Numbered from the stretch's first letter, positions 1 through 10,769 are shown. The stretch is DNA of 64,000 nucleotides from Sialis fuliginosa (GCA_961205875.1 OY540817.1:4189001-4253000); one strand, 5' to 3'. Program-made: numbers and translations. The notes: a model not told the origin generated them from the letters alone.

Positions 1-546
1 GTGCATTTTCTAATGTTATTATTTGATATTGGAAAAATAGTTGTTATTTTCAATGAAATAGTTACTAGTTGAATTTTTTTTTGGAAAATAGTTGTTAAAT
101 AGTTTTTTTTTACGATTTTAATTAGTGCAAACGAAGCAGTAAAAAGTGTCGAAAATAGTTGGAATAGTAGTTGCAAATAGTTGATTTCAAATTGTGTTCA
201 ATCAAACCAGTTTTCTGAAAACGGTGGAGATATGTAATAAAAATTACAACAAATGCATTTTTACGCAATAGTTGAAAAACTATTTTTCCAATCTCTAGTT
301 ATTATTTAGATTTTAATACACTGATTTCAATTTAATCACCTAAATTAAATTCAAAAGTTAGGGACATTTTTTTCAAACTCAAATACATTTCAAAATTTAA
401 TTTATAACAATATAAAAGTATAATTATAAAAATGAAATTTGAACCATGAAATATGACTAATTTTTTAATGTTTTTAATTTCGTTAAAGATATGTTTAGTA
501 AATTATAGAAAAAGGCGTACAAGTAGAAATTTTCAAACCGCAAGTC
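1..546 (+). repeat. Dispersed ~550 bp repeat, copy 1 (continues left of window)
   Basis: Nearly the whole stretch is repeated at 800-1350 in the same orientation. Landmarks are the first 30 bases, a run ending TTTTTACGCAATAGTTGAA, and the end TTTTCAAACCGCAAGTC. A related end occurs near 52450. No ORF or terminal inverted repeat is seen. Confidence 0.85.
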
Positions 547-593
547 TTGTTAAGTGTTAGCTTGTTATAGTTTTTTGCTCCCTCGTTTTCCAG

Positions 594-631
594 CGAATTG
601 AGTTTATAGGAAATTATTCAAAATGAAAAAG
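594..631 (+). CDS. TpnC: TpnC exon 1 (5'UTR plus codons 1-3)
   Basis: The ATG at 623 has an insect-like context (TTCAAAATGA) and is followed by two Lys codons and a strong donor, AAG|GTATGT, at 632. It joins exon 2 in phase 0. A long pyrimidine tract ending in CAG at 591-593 looks like a real acceptor. The exon therefore probably begins at 594, and a noncoding leader exon and the promoter lie upstream of this window. A tiny first coding exon is usual in insect troponin C genes. No other in-frame ATG joins exon 2 as well. Confidence 0.7.
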
Positions 632-3600
632 GTATGTAAGTGATATATAAATGTATGTTATTGAATACTTGAGAAATGTTAGTTTTAATTTCTAATAATT
701 ACTAAATAATAATTTGTACTGTTTAAGATAAAAGTGAAATGATTAATTTTTAAATGATTTATTTAATATCATATAAACATAAGTTCTATTTAATTTTTAG
801 TTCATTTTCTAATGTTATTATTAGATATTGGAAAAATAGTTGTTATTTTCAATGAAATAGTTACTAGTTGAATTTTTTTTCGGAAAATAGTTTTTTTTAC
901 GATTTAATAATAATTAGTGCAAACGAAGCAATAAAAAGTGTTGCAAATAGTTTTAATATAGTTGGAATAGTAGTTGCAAATAATTGATTTCAAATTGTGT
1001 TCAATCAAACCAGTTTTCTGAAAACGGTGGCGATATGTAATAAAAATTACAACAAATGCATTTTTACGCAATAGTTGAAAAACTATTTTTCCAATCTCTA
1101 GTTATTATTTAGATTTTGATACACTGATTTCAATTTAATCACCTAAATTAAATTCAAAAGTTAGGGACTCTTTTTTTTAAACTTAAATACATTTCAAAAT
1201 TTAATTTATAACAATATAAAAGTATAAGTATAAAATTGAAATTTGAACCATGAAATATGACTAATTTTTTAATGTTTTTAATTTCGTTAAAGATATGTTT
1301 AGTAAATTATAGAAAAAGGCGTACAAGTTAAAATTTTCAAACCGCAAGTCTGTATCTCTAACCATTCTCGAGAATTTTAGATTTAGTAAAAATCTATATA
1401 TGTATGTTAATGACATGTATAATACTTTAAAATTCGGAAAAAAAATAATTTTGGTTGAAAATCAACATTTTGAATTTCTTTCAATTTTTCGACAGTTTTT
1501 TTTCGTATATTAATTATTGTTTTTGCATGTCATTATGTAGATTTTTATAGGCAGATTTCAAATCCGTCAACTAAAATCAATTCCGACTACCCGTTCAAAA
1601 GTTATGGTTATTTTAACAAAATTCATAGTTCAAATTTCATATTTTATAGAAATATCAACTCAAATACATTTTAAAATAAAATTTATAACATAATATATTA
1701 AATTATTTCACGAACCGTGAGCAAAAATTACTCATAATCCAGGATGGTACCGAAATTTGTTTCATTTGTGAAGCTCATGAAGTAAAAACGAATCTTTCAG
1801 TTGAAAACTTCAATAACTCGATGAAAAAAATGTCTAGAAATAGGTTTTTCTTCAAAAAATTCCCCCCGAAAAATAAATGTGTGAATTCAATATTGTACAT
1901 GGGTCCCCAAAATTCATGTTTGGGCTCCACATTCCACATATATGTCAAATGTTAATATTTATAACTACTAATATGTTTATAATAAATATATTTACAAGAT
2001 ATAAAAAATATTGTAATGTTTTTTTACAGACTGGAGTCTTAGATGAAGAACAAATAACAAGTAAGTTTCTGTTTCTTATAATGTGTCTTATATAACTATT
2101 AATACTAACACTATCCTGATTCATCAGGATAGTGTTAGTATGAATGTCGTAGTTATAATAAATGATAATTCAATTAATTTTAAGTGTTAATTTATTTATA
2201 TAAAAGTAATTTATATTGTAGACATTAAAATTAACACTTAAATTAATACATCCAAGTTGTGTTTGTACAGAAGTGTAAACATTTATAGTATTTTAAGAAT
2301 CTTCTAAATAGTATTTGTATAACAAAAAACTAAATAACATTCTTGAAATATATCTAACTAAGGTACTGGCACAAGTTTAGGCCACAAGGTATATTGTTTT
2401 TTTGGGATTGATGAGCTTCTTTTTTGTAATTCTTGTGAATTCATGTTACAAATAAAACAAGTACCTCTTTATTAAATTAAAAGTTAGCAAATAGTTTTTT
2501 TTTAAATATAGTCTTTTATTTTGTTTATGATTTTTCTCCAGTAATGGGCATCCAGTGAATAACGAAAGTTATAAAATAAAAAGAATAGTAAAATTTCTAT
2601 GATAAATAATTACACTAATAATTAATTTAAATGTCCACCATTTTGACACCTATTGGCCGATTATCATCAAATTATGGTGTTTTACAGTTAAATGTCTATA
2701 AATTATGTTTCAGTAATGGCAGTGGAGTATTTTAAGATTTGGCGCCCTGGGCCTATAAGGTTTGTCGCCCCATAAATTAACGAAAAAAGCAAAAATCTTT
2801 TAATAATGAAAAAAGGTCATACAAAAAATAAACACTATTTATTAAATATTTTAAAAATTGTGCGATGCACAAATGTGTTGACAAATTCGTCAATAACACT
2901 GTCATAATTAACGGATTTCGTTAAGTCAGCTTCTATATTAAGAGTGGCTAAACTGTTCGAACCACAGAACATTAAATATAAACGTTCTTCGCTTATACGG
3001 GAACGTAGATAATTTTTTATTCTTTTGAGTACGGAAAACGAACGTCATTTTTTTATTACCTTGAAGAACTTTTTTTTAGGGGATTTATTAAGGGATTGTA
3101 AAAGGGTTGAAAAATTTATATGGGGAATTTTTTTAGTAATAAATATTTCACCCCCTGTCACATATGAAGGGTTGTAATTAGTTTTATTCGATCCGGCGGA
3201 AAAAATATCATGGGGATGGGGGTTTCGAAATACACGCGAGCGAAGCCGCGGGTAGCAGCTAGTAGACAATATAATAATATCCGCAATTATAAATTTCAGT
3301 GTTACGCCGGGCATTTGCAATGTTCGATTCCGGTAAAGTAGGTCGAATAGAAAAAGAAAAAGTGCGAACGATTCTTAACACTTTGGGGCACACATACGAC
3401 GACGAGATGCTGGATGCATTGTTGGAAGGAGAAGATGAAGAAGGTTTGTATTTTTTATTTATTTTTTCTAAACGCAAATAAAAAATTCATGAGTAGATTG
3501 AATTTTGATTAAGTACCTATTAACTATTTCTAGGAAGTGGAAAATTGAACTTTGATTCATTTTGTCGAGTCGCTATCCATTTCCTAGATGAGGATGACGA

Positions 3601-6600
3601 AGCGCTTCAAAAAGAACTCAAAGAAGCTTTCAGATTGTACGATAAAGAAGGTAAGGTTGCTTCTAAATCCGAATTATAACATCCCGGGAAAAAATTTCAG
3701 ATCTGAAGTGATCTCGGTTGATCTTCATTTTGGAACAAATCAGATCTTTTTGGATCTTTGTAGATCGTTGTAGGTCTTTGCAGATAGTTGTAGGTCTCTG
3801 TAGATCTTTGTAGATCGTGATCTTTGCAGATCGTTGTAGATCGTTGTAGGTCTTTGCAAATAGTTGTAGATATTTGCAGATCGTTATAGATCTTTGCAGA
3901 TCGTGATCTTAATAGATCGTTGTAGATCTTTGCAGATAGTTGTAGGTCGTTGTAGGTCGTTGCAGATCTTTGTAGATCGTTGCAAATCTTTGCAGATCGT
4001 GATCTTTATAGATCGTTGTAGATCTTTGCAGATCGTTGTAAATCTTTACAGATCGTTGTTGATCTTTGTAGATCGTTGTACATCTTTGCAGATCGTCGTA
4101 GATCGTGAGATTGAAACGTATTGTTTGTATTTTAATCAATTAAAAAAAAAATGTGTATTTGTTATTTTAACAATACGGGCCTTAAATATCACTTAATACG
4201 TGTCTGGACTTTTTTTTCATTTTATTAAATTTAATAATAATATCTTATGTTTCTATGCTGTATTAACAGTAAATATTGAATTTTTCTCTGTTTCACTACT
4301 TATGGTATTCATTATAGAAAATCGTAAATATCTCGACTCCTGTGCTAGATAGAGGGTTGTTTTGCCCCCCACACCCCTAGTATCCCGAAGTATTTTTCCC
4401 GCTTAATCGAATGAGACCAATTACAACCCTTCATCTGTGACAGAGGGTGAGTTGTGAATTTATTTATTAATTTAATACACGGGCCTCAAATATCATTCAA
4501 TACGTTTCTGTACAATTTTTTTTTAATTGATTAAATTATAAACAAGGTTTCTATATAGTATATGTGTATTTGTTATTTAAGGTAGACAAAAGTTTATTTA
4601 TGAATAAGTACATATTATTATGTATCTATATTGTATGAATATCGCAACATAGCTCTCGCCAACACAGTATTTTCACTTTCATTCGTATATATAAGCCAAG
4701 TCGAATCAGTTAGTAATAAGGTAATACAATACATATATGGTGGTTCTCTTCTCCAGGATTGCTCTTCGAACCCAGTTACTGCGGGAAGTCAAGCTGTGTG
4801 TGTGTACAAAAACATAAATAATCAAATCCCCGATCTACGCAGATCTGTGTTGATCTGCGTTGATATGTTCCAAAATGGAGATCAAAACAGATCTGTAAAA
4901 ATGCAGATCTGATTTTGATCACTTTAGATCTGAAATTTTTTCCCGGGATTATATAGATTTGTTTTATCGAATTACTTTTTAATAGTGACAAGTGTTGGTA
5001 TAATTTAAATCGCTCTTAAGCCGGTACTAGTTCTACAAATTAGGGGCCCGTGAATAAAATAGATTTTTTTCAAAATTTACAAAAGCTTCAATTTAGCATA
5101 TGTAATTTTAAAATTATATTTGAGATATATTCAAATTAGATAACTATATAAAATACGGTATGTTATTTCCTCCCCTCTCAACTATGCATCTAAAAAATAT
5201 TAAGATATATTATGTACTAAGTAAATGATTATAATTATAATAATAGTTTTGTATTTTAAATTTTAGGTAATGGATATATACCAACTTCAAGTCTGAGAGA
5301 GATCCTGATGGCCTTGGACGACCAGTTAACTCCCGACCAATTAAATGAAATGATAGCAGAAATCGATACAGATGAATCGGGCACAGTAGATTTTGACGGT
5401 TTGTACAATAATAATATTAGATAATAAATTACATTTCTTACAAAAAGAAAGAAAAATCTTCAATAAAATAACATTTGTGTTTTCCATTACATGTAGAATT
5501 AGAAAATAATAATAACTAAAAGCTCCCTCATTTACTCAATATATTTTGATTAATTATTAATTAATATTAAACATTGATAATACTTATTATAATAAATAAA
5601 TAAAAATAAATAATAGTTTCGCAAGTTATTTTAAAGTATTTCTCAACTATAGCTGGTCCCGCGCGGCTTCACTCGCGTGGACTACGAAATTATTGTTTTG
5701 GATTAAAAAAAAAATATAGTTGAATTAAGTACAAACACGATTTGTTATTATTGTAATAAAAACCATACAACACTTAAATTACCTACCTAACAATAACGAA
5801 TCAGAAGAAAAAGTAAAAATAATTTTTGTACTGTTTAAAAAAAATTAATTATTGAAAACAAAATAACCATTGACAATCAAAAGAATACCGGCTGAGATCA
5901 TCCTTCTGCCCTGCGTCTACTCGGTACGCCACCTCCTTCCCGCATAATATGTTCCCGTATGTAATTTTTGATATTTTCTAAACTATACGACCAAATTGGA
6001 TGGTGTAAAGCGCAAATTATATCTTCATTAAGTACTTATGACGATGAAATAATTTATTTCGATAAGGATTAATGTTTTGCAGGTCATAAGTCCACGTAAA
6101 CAGAACCCAAATATTTTAAATTTTCTTTGTAACATAAAAGCAGTAATTGTGGCTTAAATACAAAAGTTAGATATATGTTGTCGCGGACTTTATTGTAGAT
6201 TTTTTGATTCTACATAGTTCTTTAATACTTTATTTTGTTCAGTATTGAACGGTTTAGGCAGCGTGCCGACGGCAAAATTTTTTCCGACTTGATTTACAAT
6301 TATCGTCACTGCTTAGTTGTTATGTTACCTAACGTAACAAAATATATCCTATAACCTGGCCAGAGAACGTAACCGATGTAAACTGACTTATTTTCTCTTA
6401 TGCATCTACTCATCGCTCTCTCAATGATGTGGCATATCTCATCTTGAAAACATGTATTTCAAAACGTGTCGGCGTCCATCCAATTCACTAGCTCACTAGA
6501 GATGTTCCACTTCAAAAACATACCCCGGGTAGATTTTAATTAGTAAGACCATAAAAACAAAATGTAAATCTTTACAAAGAACTTTGATAGCAAGAGAGCG

Positions 6601-9600
6601 GCGGGCGTCTAAAAGTTATATGTAACATAATTTGTTAGATCTTGGAATTATATTTAGTGAGTGAATGAGGAATCTAATTTAGAGCGTATAAAACGCCCCT
6701 CTATTTGAACAGTGAGACAATTTGGCGTCTCTACAAAATGAACTGCTTAAGGTAAAATATACATCTTCTTTTATCTTTTTGATACCAAAGTTTAATTGCG
6801 CGTTGAAATTTACATTCTTTAAGCTTTTCAAAATAAAGTAATACATTGTAGGTGGTATGATATTATATATCTTTTACTTTCTTATAAGTATAAAATAAAT
6901 ATTGTATAAGCAGTTGCACACTCATGGGGAGACGGGTTAAGAGTCGGACCCCCCCCCCCCCTCCCGAAGTTTTATACAGAAATCTTGTTAAATGAAGATT
7001 TTAATAATAACAAAACGTTTATGTACAGTCACCTGCATTAATGGTCTTGCAGTTTGTATTCATTTTCGTTTATCACAAACTTAGTAGGCTCCTCCCATTT
7101 TATTATTATAATATTTAAATCATTTCTCCATGTATCAAACAAAGACAGATATTTTGAAATTCATTTGCTAGGTAAAGAACTATTCTTCGTTTATAGTACT
7201 CATATATATTTGTGCAATTAAATTATTATGTAATCTATTGAAAATTGTATACGTAAATTTTGTGGCAATAAATATTTGATATTCCTAATTTTAGTATTTA
7301 AATATATTAAACTTGATAGAAAAAGATAACCAATGATGTTTGTCTTTAAATTTGGAATCTGTTGTAAGCAATTCTAGCCTTTAGGGTGCCAGACGAGTTC
7401 TGCAGGCGACTGTACATATTTTAATTTCTTGAATTGCCAGCTTTCATTTGATACCCCATTCACCGAAACGGGGAATCCCTGAATTTACATGAAAAATCGC
7501 ACCGCGTAATTTCAAATCTGCGTTAAAAGAGACCTTACTGTATATTATTGAATTTAACAATATTATCGTAGATAAAAAATGACAATTATATGTAATTAAA
7601 AAAAAAATTATCCTTCTTCCGATTTTTTTTGGGTGCGCTGCTGATTAAAAGTAAGTTAATAAATAATTCGTTATACTTATTGGAAATATCTCTTTCAAAA
7701 ACACCAGGTATACTTAAATTTTAAATAATATAAATCATTTAAAAAAAATATTAATTAACTGTAATTTTATATCTAACAAATAATGTATAGGGGAAAGTGG
7801 GGTAGTTACGAACACCTAAGGGAGAAATCAAATAAATTACAATCTAACAATAAGTAAGAAACCAATATATGTATTTTATATTATTATTAAATAATTTATT
7901 ACTTATACATTTTTACTTGGCAATTTTACTATTGGTCTTTTTTTACTACATTCGGAATTTCCTCATCTAATTTGTTCGTCATTACCCCACGAGCTTGAAA
8001 AAAATAAATATAATTTTTTTTGAGGTTAGGATCATATAATAAGCAATACTGGTGACATCAAATACTGTTTGATCGAGGCTTAGTTGGGCATAACTTAATC
8101 ATATTTATATTAATTACATATAATATCTGATATGTACATGGCTTTTATTTTAATAAAAAAATAGATGAAATATGATATAAAAATTGAAGTAACAAGGATC
8201 CATCAAAATGGGTTACAGTATTTGAGCTAAATAATCTATACTATTCTATACCATGGCTTAGGCTTCCATAGACTAGCTCCATTGTATGTTTCATTTTGGC
8301 TAATGGGAGAAAAAGTTTTTTGTAATTTCGATTTGAATATTCCCAGAATATTCCATACAATTCAATTCTCCATGCTTGAAAATGTGTATTGGAGTTTTTT
8401 GGCATGAGAAAACCGAATCCGACGTTTATTTTGCGTTATAATGAAGTTTTATACACTTCCCATACAAAAATTTGCTGAAATCAGCAGTTTACTATACGTG
8501 TAAAATTAAAAATTTTCTATTCTAGGAATATTCAAATCGAAATTACAAAAAACTTTTCTTCCCATTAGCCAAATGGACCATGCAATGGAGCTAGTCTATG
8601 GTTGACCTAAGCCATGGTATAGGTCAGGCCTACACAACTTAAAATGTAAGGCGGGCCATAATACTTTATGAAAAACTTGTGCGGGCCGAAAGAAAATTTT
8701 TTACTCGAAAACTATAAACTTTTAAGAAAAATTAAAAAAATATTTAGAAGTAAGCAAGCATTCTGGGAGAATTGTTTTTAAAATGTATTAATAATTTTTT
8801 TATGCGACTTTCTTATAAAGAAAAAAATCTGAAAAAAAAATGAATTACATATTAAAAAATAATTTAGTGAGAATCTTTGCATAAATCTAAGTACTTTACC
8901 TCTTGCGATTTTTTATAAAAATTAGTAGGTCATTTTCGAGTAAAAAAGTATGGAAAATCCAGAACATTTTCTTTGGTTTGCTCCTTAATAATAAAAAATT
9001 GACATTTTCAGAAAAAATGTTTCAAATAAAAACTGTTTAATTTATCTCTTGAATTACTAATCTGCATAAAAAAATGAAGGTTTAGATTTGAAAAAGAAAA
9101 GTTTAACCTAAAAACCCATCAAAATGACCTTTCTAAGCTCACCCCATAATGTCAATATTTAGCCCCCTCAAAACCATGAAACTTTATATATATTAGGTAC
9201 CTTTCATAATATTATAAATAAATAAGCTAGGGAATATTATTTTAAATTTATAATATTATGAATTTTCACTAGTCTTCGCGGGCCGCAAAGTTGGTGCTGG
9301 CGGGTCGTATGTTGTGCAGGTCTGGTATAGGTGATTTCGCTCAAAGACCGTAACCGATATTGATGGATCCTTGTTAAGCTTACTTTGTACTGTGAGCATG
9401 TTAACGTTAGACATAGGTCCAACTATCGGTAAGTTTAGAGAGAACATTAGCTTTCCTCTTCTAATATACTGAAAACACTCAATTCGCGATTACCCCACGT
9501 TCGTTAGTACCCCACTCTCCCTTACTTCAACACATTTTGCAGTTTTATAAGAGATCGGTATTTTTGTTCTATTTCCTTTGCTTCATAGAAGCATACTTAG

Positions 9601-9723
9601 AAAAAAACTACATACATACAAGTACGCAATTGACCTAATTGTACTATTCTTTTATGTTATATTCTTACTGAGATTTCTGTTCTAATTTCAGAATTTATGG
9701 AAATGATGACAGGGGACTACTGA
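623..9723 (+). CDS. TpnC: Troponin C, EF-hand Ca2+ sensor of striated muscle (six coding exons)
   Basis: Coding segments are 623-631, 2030-2060, 3300-3443, 3534-3650, 5267-5398 and 9692-9723. They total 465 nt, which is 154 residues plus TGA. Every junction has GT/AG ends and keeps one frame. Troponin C is the thin-filament Ca2+ sensor that relieves troponin I inhibition of muscle. Four EF-hands are visible, with loops at about residues 23-34, 59-70, 98-109 and 134-145. Loop IV has D, D, S, T, D, E at positions 1, 3, 5, 7, 9 and 12 and is canonical. Loop I lacks usable ligands. Loop II has Ser instead of Glu at position 12. Loop III also ends in Ser. The linker has the insect-type [13 protein letters not shown] stretch, and the C terminus reads FMEMMTGDY. 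The length fits insect troponin C (about 150-155). The one-site pattern recalls F1-type isoforms, but the paralog is not settled. Calmodulin is unlikely because of the degenerate loops. Confidence 0.94.
800..1350 (+). repeat. Dispersed ~550 bp repeat, copy 2 (TpnC intron 1)
   Basis: Direct copy of 1-546 with a few small indels. The two copies enclose TpnC exon 1. The downstream part (1351-1700) is AT-rich and resembles the 52440-52690 region, so the full family unit is probably longer. Confidence 0.85.
2030..2060 (+). CDS. TpnC: TpnC exon 2
   Basis: Acceptor TTTTTTACAG ends at 2029 and donor CAA|GTAAGT starts at 2061. The exon reads [10 protein letters not shown] and leaves one base (A), which completes a Met codon with exon 3. 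This is the N-terminal helix that precedes EF-hand I. Confidence 0.9.
2091..2157 (+). other. Long perfect hairpin in TpnC intron 2
   Basis: ATACTAACACTATCCTGA (2102-2119) is followed by a 4-base loop TTCA and its exact reverse complement (2124-2141). An outer 8-bp stem (2091-2098 with 2150-2157) encloses an asymmetric internal loop. It lies 31 bp after the exon 2 donor. It may be a small foldback remnant or a pre-miRNA-like hairpin. The single 18-bp stem is short for a miRNA. Confidence 0.6.
2360..2733 (+). mobile_element. Truncated copy of the GTACTGGCACCAGT MITE family
   Basis: It begins AGGTACTGGCACAAGT and contains the family core AATGTCCACCATTTTGACAC followed by CTATTGGCCGATTATC. It matches the complete copy at 23134-23714 until about 2733, where the match stops before the right terminal repeat. 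Confidence 0.75.
3055..3266 (-). mobile_element. Retroposon fragment in TpnC intron 2
   Basis: It ends in cgcgagcgaagccgcgggta, which read on the minus strand is the usual 'cgcggcttcgctcgcg' head of a common insect retroposon. The CACCCCCTGTCACATATG part has a related inverted counterpart at about 4420-4455 in intron 4. Confidence 0.6.
3300..3443 (+). CDS. TpnC: TpnC exon 3 (EF-hand I and start of loop II)
   Basis: Acceptor AATTTCAG ends at 3299 and the donor GTTTGT at 3444 is a weaker variant. The exon encodes [10 protein letters not shown], then a degenerate first loop, then helices up to GEDEE at the start of loop II. Length is 144 bp and both ends are phase 1. Confidence 0.94.
3534..3650 (+). 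CDS. TpnC: TpnC exon 4 (rest of EF-hand II, linker, start of EF-hand III)
   Basis: It follows a 90-bp intron. Acceptor is TTTCTAG and donor is AAG|GTAAGG. It reads [10 protein letters not shown], the linker helix with an acidic DEDDEA stretch, then [10 protein letters not shown]. Length is 117 bp and both ends are phase 1. Confidence 0.94.
3681..4949. mobile_element. GATC-rich inverted-repeat element in TpnC intron 4
   Basis: The ends are inverted copies, ATCCCGGGAAAAAATTTCAG at the left and its complement at the right. The similarity continues through AGATCTGAAGTGATC and the GATC-rich subterminal DNA for about 70 bp. Next to the left end is a tandem array (about 3741-4113). The interior holds no ORF that looks like a transposase, so this is a non-autonomous DNA element of unknown superfamily. 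No clear target duplication is visible. Confidence 0.75.
3741..4113 (+). repeat. ~20-bp GATC minisatellite
   Basis: About 18 imperfect copies of AGATCTTTGCAGATCGTTGT form a half-palindromic array. Both strands stay open for about 75-100 codons only because of this periodicity. It belongs to the surrounding inverted-repeat element. Confidence 0.85.
5267..5398 (+). CDS. TpnC: TpnC exon 5 (rest of EF-hand III and most of EF-hand IV)
   Basis: Acceptor is TTTTAG and donor is ACG|GTTTGT. It reads [14 protein letters not shown], then [10 protein letters not shown], then [12 protein letters not shown], the only canonical Ca2+ loop. Length is 132 bp and both ends are phase 1. Confidence 0.94.
5651..6367 (+). 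mobile_element. Retroposon copy (family shared with 62211-63030)
   Basis: It starts with the CGCGCGGCTTCACTCGCGTGG-type head. For about 700 bp it matches 62211 onward, including TTACCTACCTAACAA, AAAAGAATACCGGC, TGAACGGTTTAGGCAGCG and CTATAACCTGGCC. This copy lacks the gacagacag tail seen at 63 kb. It lies in TpnC intron 5. Confidence 0.8.
6368..6516 (-). repeat. Reverse copy of the satellite-progenitor repeat
   Basis: Read on the minus strand it matches 26037-26205 and 41361-41520: GAAGTG...CTAGTGAATTGGA...GACACGTTTT...GAGAGCGATGAGTA...CATCGGTTACG. It carries the equivalent of one diverged 80-bp monomer. Confidence 0.75.
7024..7414 (+). mobile_element. TACAGTCACCTGCA MITE, complete copy
   Basis: Terminal inverted repeats TACAGTCACCTGCA and TGCAGGCGACTGTA enclose about 390 bp with no ORF. 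A second copy, split by an insertion, lies at 53161-56395. A TA duplication, as in Tc1/mariner MITEs, is likely. Confidence 0.85.
8247..8621. mobile_element. Palindromic MITE with TATACCATGGCTTA ends
   Basis: The two arms of about 105 bp are imperfect reverse complements (TATACCATGGCTTAGG, GACTAGCTCCATTG, then a long match up to AATATTC). They surround about 165 bp of spacer. No ORF. Confidence 0.85.
8625..9324. mobile_element. Non-autonomous hAT element, 8-bp TSD GTATAGGT
   Basis: It starts CAGGCCTACACAACTT and ends with the inverse of CAGACCTGCACAAC. It is flanked on both sides by a perfect GTATAGGT (8617-8624 and 9325-9332), the 8-bp duplication typical of hAT. The 700-bp interior has no transposase. 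Confidence 0.9.
9692..9723 (+). CDS. TpnC: TpnC exon 6 (C terminus and stop)
   Basis: Acceptor CTAATTTCAG follows a 4.3-kb intron. The exon supplies the last loop Glu and FMEMMTGDY, followed by TGA at 9721. The loop-IV codon split by the intron (G|AA) restores the essential position-12 Glu. Confidence 0.93.
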
Positions 9724-9833
9724 CTCCATATCAACAAAATCAACAAAGCACTAATCAAGATATGTTCTATCGTATTATTATTTCAAAGAATGTATATATA
9801 TTTGTATCATTTTAATTCAAATTAAGTTAAACT

Positions 9834-9839
9834 AATAAA
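9834..9839 (+). terminator. Poly(A) signal of TpnC
   Basis: An AATAAA lies 111 bp after the stop codon and is followed by a T-rich stretch. This gives a compact 3'UTR of roughly 130 nt. It is the first good signal after the stop. Confidence 0.8.
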
Positions 9840-9892
9840 TTTTTTATTTGTAAAAAATATTTTCGCATCATTATAAAAATTGTAAAACGTTA

Positions 9893-10650
9893 TACAGGTT
9901 GAGTCATAATAGGTGGATCAGGGACTTGAACCGGAATTTATTTATGGTTCGGGTTCGGTTCGGGTTCAAACATAATTTTCGGTTCTTGTTCGGGGTTGGG
10001 TTCAACATGTTGCAAACTATTTGGGTTCAATAACCGTTATTTTTTTAGGGTTCAGGTTCGGGTTCGAGTTAAGGTTTATAATAGAAATAAAATTATTTTG
10101 TTCGAAAAAAAATTATAATTAACAAATAAAACATTTTCCGAAGAAGAAAAAACCATTAATAGCCATTAAAATATTGCTAGAAAAAAGGGCAAAAAATAAA
10201 ATTACATTTTAAAGATTGAAATTTCTATTTTTCAGATTTTTTTACAAAGTTAAATTTAATTCAGTTATAGAATTAAAAAAAGAAATAAAAAATATGTAAA
10301 TTTCAGTAGTTGACTTGATAAGTCACATAATACTATAAAATTCAAACAGATTTCTAGTATAAGTACATTTTATAATCTTTTTTAAAAATTATTGGAGGAA
10401 AATATTAAAAATAATTTATTGAACCTTTTTTAAATATATTACCGGTTATCCATGAAAAGGTTCGGGTTCAGATTCAGGTTCGTTGACTTTGAGATATAGC
10501 GGTTCGGTTCGGGTTCGGTTAATGAAAAATACAGGTTTTTTCGGGTTTACGGTTCGGGTTCGGATTCAGGTTCAAGTCTCTGGGTGGGACAAACTTGACC
10601 AGTGGATCAAGGAAAATATTTCAAGTAAAAAAGTTCATATAAACATGTGT
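9893..10650 (+). repeat. Dispersed repeat split by a hAT element; related copy at 56876
   Basis: The flanks (caggttgagtcata on the left, caaacttgac...tcaag...aaaaagttcatataaacatg on the right) join to match 56876-56985, which has no insertion. The match gives a near-empty-site comparison for the element at 9919-10582. Confidence 0.7.
9919..10582. mobile_element. hAT-like MITE with GGTTCGG subterminal arrays
   Basis: Ends CAGGGACTTGAACC and GGTTCAAGTCTCTG are inverted. Many GGTTCGGGTTCGG units lie within about 150 bp of each end. Flanks AGGTGGAT and GGTGGGAC look like a decayed or slightly offset 8-bp duplication. No ORF; open frames here are artefacts of the array. Confidence 0.75.
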
Positions 10651-10769
10651 CTGGAAATTCTTCGTGAAGGAGCTACAGACTCCCAAAGATTTTGCCTAAA
10701 AGTAGTTGTAAAGTATCGAGCGAACGGAAGTAAAATCACAGCTCAGCAAAAATACCACATTCTTTAAAA

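Larger units (their letters stand above)
7791..9522. mobile_element. GGGGAAAGTGGGGTA-ended element with nested insertions
   Basis: The left end GGGGAAAGTGGGGTAGTTAC and the right end GTACCCCACTCTCCC are inverted copies. The same kind of end occurs at 30365-30396. The interior was invaded by a palindromic MITE (8247-8621) and a hAT element (8625-9324). Confidence 0.6.

Noticed and set aside
3894..4196. 100-codon + strand frame and 76-codon minus frame
   Set aside because: Both arise from the 20-bp GATC minisatellite. The reading is a repeated [14 protein letters not shown] word with no start context, splice sites or homology.
4740..4800. tRNA-like B box (CTCTTCGAACCC)
   Set aside because: No A box or cloverleaf could be built around it.
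10483..10767. 94-codon + strand frame
   Set aside because: It runs from the GGTTCGG array of a hAT MITE into a separate dispersed repeat, so it is a chimera of two repeats.
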